5,212 nt of DNA from CAZECE01 sp964510525 (GTDB lineage Bacteria; Pseudomonadota; Gammaproteobacteria; Pseudomonadales; JANQJO01): contig CAZECE010000076.1 of assembly GCA_964510525.1 (NCBI GenBank), forward strand, positions 1 to 5,212, in the 5' to 3' direction. Below are positions 1 to 5,212 of the stretch, one piece after another. Position 1 is the stretch's first letter; every line of letters starts with the position of its first letter. A program made the translations under genes and the position numbers. The notes beneath the pieces are model-generated. The model was given only the letters and a program-made list of their open reading frames with translations. It searched no databases and was not told the origin of the DNA.

Positions 1-492
1 TTTTTCAATGGTGCGACACAATTGCAGCATATTGGGGCTGTTGGTGATGATGTTGCTGTGTTTGATGGGCGTTACTTCTTTTAGCGCTTTGTTTTCAGCC
101 TCAATGCTTGCAAGGTTGAACGCTCGTTGCACCACAAAATTCAGAGTTTTTTGGTCCAGGGGTTTTTGATAATAATCATAAGCACCCAGTTCGATGGCTT
201 TTAACGCGTGCTCGCGACTTTCTTGGCCTGTCATCACAATGACTTTGCACGCGGGGTTAAAAGACAGTATTTTTTTCAGCAAAGCAAAACCTTCTGTCAC
301 TCCACCAGGGTCGGGAGGTAAACCCAAATCGAGCGTGATGACTTGAGGGGGCGTTAATCGCAGTTGGTGAATGGCTTTCTCGGGAGTGTCTGCTGTGCTG
401 ACTTCAATATCTTCTGCAAAGCACCATTTGAGCTGATTTAACAAACCTGGATCGTCTTCAATGATGAGTAGTTGTTTGGGTGCTTGAGTCAT
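1..492 (-). CDS. prsR: PEP-CTERM-box response regulator PrsR, N-terminal part (cut by window edge)
   Basis: The frame opens at an ATG at 492 and stays open to base 1, giving 164 residues with no stop, so the gene continues outside the window. Residues 7-125 form a CheY-like receiver: acidic pocket E12-D13-D14, phospho-acceptor D55 in LDLGLPP, switch T88 in VIVMTG and conserved K110 in YQKP. The loop after D55 is longer than usual (PDPGGVTEG, 61-68), a signature of the PEP-CTERM-box response regulator family. Residues 126-140 are a charged linker. Residues 148-164 (SPNMLQLCRTIEK) match the start of a sigma-54-interacting AAA+ domain. Family members are NtrC-like, so the missing part should hold the ATPase with its GAFTGA loop and a DNA-binding HTH. 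The inferred role is phosphorylation by PrsK and activation of RpoN-dependent PEP-CTERM gene promoters. The start is supported by the ATGA overlap with prsK and a GGA nine bases upstream. The family call is strong; target genes are inferred. Confidence 0.93.
   Translation of the reverse strand, partial: MTQAPKQLLIIEDDPGLLNQLKWCFAEDIEVSTADTPEKAIHQLRLTPPQVITLDLGLPPDPGGVTEGFALLKKILSFNPACKVIVMTGQESREHALKAIELGAYDYYQKPLDQKTLNFVVQRAFNLASIEAENKALKEVTPIKHSNIITNSPNMLQLCRTIEK
489..492 (-). other. ATGA stop/start overlap of prsK and prsR
   Basis: The TGA stop of prsK (491-489) and the ATG of prsR (492-490) share bases in an ATGA arrangement. A weak Shine-Dalgarno GGA lies at 504-502 inside the prsK 3' end. 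This suggests translational coupling, so that kinase and regulator are made in a linked ratio. Confidence 0.85.
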
Positions 493-2657
493 GTGTAGGT
501 TTCCAATGATCTAGGAAAGAATAGCTGAAAATGGCTGCCTTTATTTGGTTGACTCTGAACAATCAGGTCGCCGCCAATGGCTCTTAAATAATTGCGCGCT
601 TGATAAGCACCAATTCCCATGCCACTTAATCCCTTTGTACTGTTGAAAGGTTGAAATAATTGATCGTCGATAAAGGTTTGGTTCATGCCGCTTCCGGAAT
701 CTTGAATATGAAGGCAGATGCTGTTTATTGTGTGGGTGACAAAGAGGCGCACACTGCCATTATCTGGAGTGGCTTGTTGCGCATTTCGAATTAAATGGAT
801 GATGCATTGTTCGAGTTTGTTTGGGTCTATGGTCACGAGCAAGCCAGGCGTTGGTAACTCAAAAGAGGGGGCGGGTAATAACGTGTTGGGTTTTTCCATC
901 AATTTTGCTAGAAAATCAGCCAAATCTAGATTTGATGCTTGGGGTGGGTTTTGGAATCCTTCGAGTAATGTTTGATTGGAGGATGAGGTTTGGAGTTGTT
1001 GGATCATGTTGTGGAGTTTTTGGTTACTGTGTTTAAGGGTTTCAAATAAATCGTCAATAAAATTTGGGTTGTGTTTATGAGTTTGCGCATTGCCTAAGAT
1101 TAAATCGAGCTGTGCGACCAAGGTTTTTAAATCGTGTAGCAAAAAGGCAGACATCTGATGCATGGCGCTGAATTGTTGATTCTCAGCCAGGGTATGCAGC
1201 GCTTCTTGTTGAAAAATATGAGTGCTGAGTTGGCGGGCAGCCATTTCAAGTATTTCAAAGTGTTCATGCACTAACGTTATTTGAATTCTGGGTTTCGCTA
1301 AAATGATGAAGCCTTTTACGCTTTGCTGGGTAACTAAGGGAACGCCTAACCAAGCTTGATCAAGAGTTTTCCATGGATCGGGCCATTGCGCTTTTCTATT
1401 GGTTGATTCGGGCCAAGTTGTGATAAATGTTGTTTGAGTTGAGATTGTGTTTTGCAACCACAAAAGCGCTTCTTGTGGAATGAAATCAGGTAAGGCTAAG
1501 TTGTTTTTGTGTTTTAACTCAAAAAAATTTTGCTGGTTTAAAATCCAAATAGCACCGCCATGGCTTTCGACCAAATCGGTCATCAGGTTTAGGCCGGTTT
1601 TATACAGTGTTAATTGATCGGTGTCGTTGGATACCTCTGAGAGCTGGTTGGTAATGTTCGACCATTCAGCCTGGTAATCATAGCGTTTTTGTAGCAGGTG
1701 TTTTTGCAAGGTTTGCTGCAATACGGCGCGGGCTTGCCTCGATGTCAGTACCACTACCAGTAAAATCGTCGCGATAGTGATGAAGATCAGTGAGATAAAG
1801 TCTCCCCAGCTGTCGCCGATGAAGCGAAAGTAGTAGCTAGAAAGACCCATTAACACCAGATACAAGCTGACTAAAAACAACGTACTGGATTGAAAAATGA
1901 TACGATGTGATGGCATCCAAGGGTGGCTATGTCGTTGGTATCGATGGATGGCAATGGCAAGTAAAGGCATAACCAAAAGATTCAACATGCCGCGGCTTTT
2001 CGTAAGAATGGAGTGGTTGTCATTCCCTGGCTGAGACGATTCAGAAGACAACCCAGATGATAACTCATGTGATAACAAGGCTTGAGAGTAAAAAAGAAAG
2101 TCAAAGAGAAATAGGGCACCCAAGCCAATGAAAAAAAACTTAAGCTGCCAAAGCGCGTTAGCAGAGGCCGTACGGTAGCTGTTTTCTATCCAAATGAGCC
2201 CCCACATGGCCATTAGCAAAAAACTCAGTTGTAACACCAATTCGAGAGTGGGTTGCAGTCGGTGCGTTTCTGGAAACCAGAAACTGAGGGTGTTGCTTAA
2301 AAAGCCCAGCGCCATCCACAGCAAGTAGAGATTTTTGCCTTTCCAGCGTGTTGTTGATTGCTGGCTGCAATTTGCATGTTCTTTACTGGTTGGGCTTAGG
2401 GTAAGTCCGCTGATGCAGAGTAGAACCCACCACCAGAAAAAATGTCGAGTCAGCTCTATGTAAGTGATGTAGCCGCGGGCTAAAAAACTAAAGGTTGCAA
2501 GCTCATTGGAAAACAGCCAAACCGTGTTTAGACCCGTGGCTGCAATCAGCACGCCAAATCTTTGCTTACGCCATTTTGGGTGCAGCATCAGCAGTAGAGT
2601 AAAAGCAAAATATAAGGCGCCGGCCGTCAGCTGACCTAAGCTATAAATCGAAAGCAT
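489..2657 (-). CDS. prsK: PEP-CTERM system sensor histidine kinase PrsK
   Basis: This 722-residue protein is an inner-membrane sensor kinase. The first ~305 residues hold about nine hydrophobic segments (roughly 7-26, 33-50, 72-88, 108-127, 136-156, 172-190, 224-239, 253-275, 285-305). A GAF-like domain follows at about 345-482. The H-box is FLLHDLKTL, with H508 as the likely phosphorylation site, in a divergent HisKA-like helical region (500-556). The HATPase domain has an N-box (HLIRNAQQA, N625), G1 (DSGSGM, 653-658), F-box (LFQPFNSTK, 667-675) and G2 (GMGIG, 679-683). All catalytic boxes look intact. The architecture and its place between a TPR lipoprotein and a PEP-CTERM-box regulator identify PrsK. 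Its predicted partner is PrsR, through D55. The signal is unknown: the membrane half has no large periplasmic domain and the GAF domain is cytoplasmic. The ATG at 2657 starts 6 bases after the prsT stop with only a poorly spaced AGG upstream, so coupling to prsT is likely. Ser-rich residues 198-217 form an unusually polar loop. Confidence 0.93.
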   Translation of the reverse strand: MLSIYSLGQLTAGALYFAFTLLLMLHPKWRKQRFGVLIAATGLNTVWLFSNELATFSFLARGYITYIELTRHFFWWWVLLCISGLTLSPTSKEHANCSQQSTTRWKGKNLYLLWMALGFLSNTLSFWFPETHRLQPTLELVLQLSFLLMAMWGLIWIENSYRTASANALWQLKFFFIGLGALFLFDFLFYSQALLSHELSSGLSSESSQPGNDNHSILTKSRGMLNLLVMPLLAIAIHRYQRHSHPWMPSHRIIFQSSTLFLVSLYLVLMGLSSYYFRFIGDSWGDFISLIFITIATILLVVVLTSRQARAVLQQTLQKHLLQKRYDYQAEWSNITNQLSEVSNDTDQLTLYKTGLNLMTDLVESHGGAIWILNQQNFFELKHKNNLALPDFIPQEALLWLQNTISTQTTFITTWPESTNRKAQWPDPWKTLDQAWLGVPLVTQQSVKGFIILAKPRIQITLVHEHFEILEMAARQLSTHIFQQEALHTLAENQQFSAMHQMSAFLLHDLKTLVAQLDLILGNAQTHKHNPNFIDDLFETLKHSNQKLHNMIQQLQTSSSNQTLLEGFQNPPQASNLDLADFLAKLMEKPNTLLPAPSFELPTPGLLVTIDPNKLEQCIIHLIRNAQQATPDNGSVRLFVTHTINSICLHIQDSGSGMNQTFIDDQLFQPFNSTKGLSGMGIGAYQARNYLRAIGGDLIVQSQPNKGSHFQLFFPRSLETYT

Positions 2658-2676
2658 TTGGCATCATGACCTGGGT
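2658..2676 (-). promoter_or_regulatory. Translation start region of prsK in the prsT 3' end
   Basis: Upstream of the prsK ATG, the only Shine-Dalgarno-like bases are AGG at 2672-2670, 12 bases away and therefore poorly spaced. The prsT stop TGA lies at 2666-2664, leaving a 6-base gap. Re-initiation by ribosomes finishing prsT is the likelier route to PrsK synthesis. No promoter or terminator fits in this gap, which supports one transcript for all three genes. Confidence 0.5.
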
Positions 2677-2726
2677 GTGTTCTTTTGCAGCCTATTTTGA
2701 TCAGTTAATGGCATCATGAACTTGGT
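2660..2726. repeat. Imperfect 17-base direct repeat near the prsT/prsK junction
   Basis: The + strand sequences at 2660-2676 (GGCATCATGACCTGGGT) and 2710-2726 (GGCATCATGAACTTGGT) agree at 15 of 17 bases, 50 bases apart. The first copy covers the prsT stop codon and prsK upstream region. The second encodes KFMMP in PrsT, in a different reading phase. The sequence between the copies and beyond them shows no further similarity. Confidence 0.45.
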
Positions 2727-5153
2727 TTGTAAATACGTGGCTTTTTCTACATTGCCCAGACGTTGCAGTGTCGCAACGTAACGGTTGATGATCTCTTGAG
2801 GGGCGTGCCATCGGTGGTCTAAAGCGGTTGAGAAATTTTTGGCCGCTTCGGCTAGCTTGTTTTGTTGCAGTTGGATCCACCCCAAGGTATCTAAAACGTT
2901 CAGATTGTCTGGTGCCAGTTTAATAGCTTGTTTGGCCAGGTTTTCTGCTTTAGGTAGAGAGTAAAGGGATTCGGCTAACAACCAAGCTAAATTATTGAGG
3001 GCGGTCACTTGCTGCGGATCCAGCTCTAAGCATATTTCATATTGTGCTTTTGCTAAGGCAGTTTGCCCAGATTCTTGCAGGCTGATGGCATAGCCCATTT
3101 GAGCGGCCAGAGAGTTAGGGCGTTTTTGTGCCCATTGGGCTGTTAAGTTTGTGGAAGAAGAGTGTGGGCCGAGTAATTTTTGAGTGGCTAGGAAGTATTT
3201 CTGTGCTGCTGCTGCAGAAGGCTCGACTGACCAGCTGGATTGATAGGCGGTACGGGCTTGGTTCCAGGTGCCTTGTTGCATCAAGATGTCGCCTTTCATC
3301 AAATGATACTGATCAAGGTTGTGCTCAAAACGGCTTTTTTGTTTTTCGAGATATATTAATGCGGCATCAGCTTGCTGGGACTGGGCCAGTATGTTGATTT
3401 TTAGCTGCATAGCGGATAAATGGTGCGGGAAGATACTTAAGGCTTTTTCACAATCTTCAAGTGCGCTTTCAGCGTCGACTTTAAATAAATGCTGAGCACG
3501 GCTGGCATAAGCCGTCGCGTGGATCAATGCGACATCGAGGCGGTTAGGGAAAATGGTTTGACGGTCTTTGGCAACAAGAATGGCCTGCTCAAAGTCTTTT
3601 GCAGCGCTTAATGCAGAGACATGTGCCCAGTGTAGAGCGGTATTTTGTGGGTGAAGCTGTGATTGTTTGGCTAAAAAGGGTAATGGCGACAAGTTTTGTT
3701 GGTGCCGGCTCAGTAGAGCGCCTTTTAATGCGGCTTGTGCGATCTCGGGTTCTAAAAGTAGGGCTGTAAAACGCTTTTCTGCCAGCGGGTAGTCTTGCGA
3801 CTGGAATGCATGATGGGCCATGACTAAACGCAATCGAGGATGCTGAGGTTGCTGATTATTGGCTTTCTGTAACAGATAGTGACTTTCTTCTAAATCACCG
3901 GTTTGCAACAAAATAGCGGCCTTAATGGTCAGTAAGTTGACATCAAGAGGGCGGTTTTTTAAGCCTGCGTCTACCGACTGTTGCGCTTCGGCAATTTTTC
4001 CTAATTTGATTTGGGTTAATGCCAGTAATTTATGGGCATCGTGGGCGTAGGTTTTGCCGGACATGGCTTCTGAGAGGTGGGCTTCGGCGGTTTCAAGTTG
4101 CCCCTTGGAAAGTTTTACCAAGCCCATAGCGGTTTGTAGTGTGGGGATTCTAGGGCTGGTATCAATCAAGGTTTTCAGTTCTGATTCCGCTGCTGAAATA
4201 TCCCCTTGTTGAAACCGTTTCATGGCCAGTTGGTAGTCGGACATGATTTTAGTTCTTGGTGATGCGGCCAGAATTTCGGAATATGAGAGCGCTTTTTTGG
4301 TCTTATTTTGGGCCACCAAGGATTCAATCATGCCGTTTAAGGCCAAGTATTTTTCGTGGGTAATGATGTCAAACTCTCTCATTTGCAGCAGTGCTTTTGA
4401 AAAACTGTGTTCGGCGTCCTGAAAGCGCTGCTGCCTGAGCTCGTAGTTGCCTTGAAGTATTAGGCCCTCTATGGACTTGGGGTTTTGCTTGAGCGCGTTT
4501 TCAAGCCAGCCTAAGGCTTCGTCGAATTGGTTTTCTTCAAAGTATATTTTGGCTAAGCGTATCTGGGCAGCCGTGCTGTTTTCCTGTGTCGTTGTGGTTT
4601 GTTCTGCTGTTATTTTGGAGGAGGGCGTTTCAGCAAGAGAGGTGAGCGGTATGAGTAGGTTTTTGGCTTGTTGCAGTTGATTTAAGCCCACCAAGGCATC
4701 AGCGTGAAGCAAGGTTAGATTGTCTGCGCTGTTGGTGGTTTCAATTTGTTTAAGTGTGTCCAGAGAATGTTCGTATAAATTGAGTTTCAGTTGGGCTTTT
4801 GCCAAGAGCACCATGAGAGTGGGGTGTTGAGGTGACAGCTTGAGGCCTTTAGTAAGCTGTTCGAGAGCGTCTTGATAAGCGTCCTGAATCATTAAGGTTT
4901 CAATTAACGCGAGTATCGCTTGAACGTTATTGGGTGCCAGTTTCACCGCGTTTTTAGCTTCAATGTGCGCGGCTTTGATTTGGCCATTTTTAAGGTAGTT
5001 TTGACTTACCAGTATGTGATTTTCGGCAATATCTTTAGGAGGTGGTGCGGGTTCACAAGCAAGCAGTAAACAAAGCAGCACAGGAATTGGGAGTAGAAGG
5101 GTAAAAACGCGTGTTATCACAAGCTTCTTCTGTAATTGAGTTAAGATGAGCAC
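2664..5153 (-). CDS. prsT: PEP-CTERM system TPR-repeat lipoprotein PrsT
   Basis: This is an 829-residue secreted lipoprotein. A basic n-region (K9, K10, R15) and a hydrophobic stretch (16-32) end in a lipobox, LLLA-C33. Glu rather than Asp follows the Cys, so outer-membrane sorting is expected. The rest is almost all helical TPR-like repeats, for example 41-74, 75-108, 196-226, 227-257, 370-403, 404-437, 683-712, 716-748 (LNNLAWLLAE) and 750-783 (VLDTLGWI). A Thr/Ser-rich stretch at 173-194 interrupts them. Length, lipobox and repeats fit the PEP-CTERM TPR lipoprotein family, somewhat shorter than the ~900 residues I recall for it. TPR arrays bind proteins, so a scaffold role in envelope or polysaccharide assembly near exosortase is plausible but inferred. 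The start is uncertain: GTG at 5153 has an SD-like AGAG only one base away and lies in a hairpin. GTG at 5120 (codon 12) has AGAAG six bases upstream and gives an 818-residue form with a compact signal peptide. No ATG is available in this frame upstream. The alternative call is a generic TPR lipoprotein, but the neighbours favour PrsT. Confidence 0.9.
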   Translation of the reverse strand: MLILTQLQKKLVITRVFTLLLPIPVLLCLLLACEPAPPPKDIAENHILVSQNYLKNGQIKAAHIEAKNAVKLAPNNVQAILALIETLMIQDAYQDALEQLTKGLKLSPQHPTLMVLLAKAQLKLNLYEHSLDTLKQIETTNSADNLTLLHADALVGLNQLQQAKNLLIPLTSLAETPSSKITAEQTTTTQENSTAAQIRLAKIYFEENQFDEALGWLENALKQNPKSIEGLILQGNYELRQQRFQDAEHSFSKALLQMREFDIITHEKYLALNGMIESLVAQNKTKKALSYSEILAASPRTKIMSDYQLAMKRFQQGDISAAESELKTLIDTSPRIPTLQTAMGLVKLSKGQLETAEAHLSEAMSGKTYAHDAHKLLALTQIKLGKIAEAQQSVDAGLKNRPLDVNLLTIKAAILLQTGDLEESHYLLQKANNQQPQHPRLRLVMAHHAFQSQDYPLAEKRFTALLLEPEIAQAALKGALLSRHQQNLSPLPFLAKQSQLHPQNTALHWAHVSALSAAKDFEQAILVAKDRQTIFPNRLDVALIHATAYASRAQHLFKVDAESALEDCEKALSIFPHHLSAMQLKINILAQSQQADAALIYLEKQKSRFEHNLDQYHLMKGDILMQQGTWNQARTAYQSSWSVEPSAAAAQKYFLATQKLLGPHSSSTNLTAQWAQKRPNSLAAQMGYAISLQESGQTALAKAQYEICLELDPQQVTALNNLAWLLAESLYSLPKAENLAKQAIKLAPDNLNVLDTLGWIQLQQNKLAEAAKNFSTALDHRWHAPQEIINRYVATLQRLGNVEKATYLQTKFMMPLTDQNRLQKNTPRS

Positions 5154-5169
5154 ACTCTGGTTGAGTGCT
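5149..5169 (-). other. Small hairpin over the distal prsT start codon
   Basis: On the minus strand AGCACTC (5169-5163), a five-base loop AACCA and GAGTGTGCT (5157-5149) can fold into a 7-bp stem with a two-base bulge. The GTG at 5153-5151 lies in the right arm. There is no following T-run, so it does not look like a terminator. It may lower initiation at 5153 or be a chance fold. Confidence 0.3.
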
Positions 5170-5186
5170 TGATAAAATGCACTTGT

Positions 5187-5195
5187 TCTATAACA
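5187..5195 (-). promoter_or_regulatory. Weak candidate extended -10 element upstream of prsT
   Basis: On the minus strand this reads TGTTATAGA, a TG-N-TATAGA extended -10 with four of six matches to TATAAT. Its -35 region would fall largely beyond the window edge and cannot be judged. It would start transcription near 5180, giving a leader of roughly 27 bases to the GTG at 5153 or 60 to the GTG at 5120. The operon promoter could equally lie upstream of the window. Confidence 0.2.
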
Positions 5196-5212
5196 TACCG
5201 GCGCTCTTAAAT

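Noticed and set aside
1..492. Stand-alone CheY-like receiver without an output domain
   Set aside because: The reading frame runs past the receiver into a linker and the start of a sigma-54-activator domain (SPNMLQLCRTIEK) before the window ends, so a full NtrC-like protein is expected.
718..1036. Two overlapping open frames on the + strand, opposite prsK
   Set aside because: They lie inside the conserved kinase C-terminal half, their translations show no recognisable domain, and they have no credible ribosome site. They are antisense shadows.
2158..2370. Second minus-strand open frame inside prsK
   Set aside because: It lies out of frame within the PrsK membrane domain, which is continuous and makes sense on its own.
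2666..2669. ATG codons at the prsT stop as an earlier prsK start
   Set aside because: The tandem ATGs here are in a different frame from prsK and reach a stop within a few codons.
3128..3397. Open frame of 89 codons on the + strand, opposite prsT
   Set aside because: It lies wholly within the TPR coding region, with no recognisable domain or start signal.
4471..4680. Open frame of 69 codons on the + strand, opposite prsT
   Set aside because: The hydrophobic and Ser-rich translation is the antisense of TPR and Thr-rich codons. No support for a real gene.
5149..5169. Hairpin considered as a transcription terminator
   Set aside because: The stem is short and bulged, and neither strand has a T-run after it.
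5154..5212. Sigma-54 (RpoN) promoter upstream of prsT
   Set aside because: I looked for GG and GC twelve bases apart in the TGGCAC-N5-TTGC pattern and found none in these 59 bases. An autoregulatory site further upstream cannot be excluded.

Overview
The window holds three genes packed head to tail on the minus strand with almost no space between them. In transcription order (high to low coordinates) they are a giant TPR lipoprotein (prsT, 5153 to 2664), a multi-pass membrane histidine kinase (prsK, 2657 to 489) and the N-terminal 164 residues of a response regulator (prsR, 492 to the window edge). This is the regulatory arm of the exosortase (XrtA)/PEP-CTERM system. The strongest evidence is the PrsR receiver, whose unusual loop after the phospho-acceptor Asp (LDLGLPPDPGG..EGF) and YQKP motif are typical of the PEP-CTERM-box response regulator family. 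The kinase (N-terminal membrane half, GAF, HDLK-type H-box, HATPase) and the TPR lipoprotein match the partners usually found beside it.

Organism: the system is known from Gram-negative, mostly environmental exopolysaccharide- or biofilm-forming Proteobacteria. The moderately AT-rich sequence and the Lys/Asn/Gln-rich proteins look more like a gammaproteobacterium than a GC-rich betaproteobacterium. I cannot name a genus.

Layout: 1-492 is prsR, cut by the window edge before its expected sigma-54-activator ATPase and HTH domains. 489-2657 is prsK, overlapping prsR by 4 bases (ATGA). 2658-2663 is a 6-base gap. 2664-5153 is prsT. 5154-5212 is a short leader with only a weak candidate promoter and a small hairpin. 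Nothing convincing is encoded on the + strand.

Working model: PrsK senses an unknown, probably envelope-related cue, phosphorylates PrsR at D55, and PrsR then activates RpoN-dependent promoters of PEP-CTERM protein and related envelope genes. PrsT is probably anchored in the outer membrane as a TPR scaffold. Its link to export, polysaccharide assembly or sensing is inferred from gene order only. No exosortase, PEP-CTERM substrate or polysaccharide gene lies in this window.
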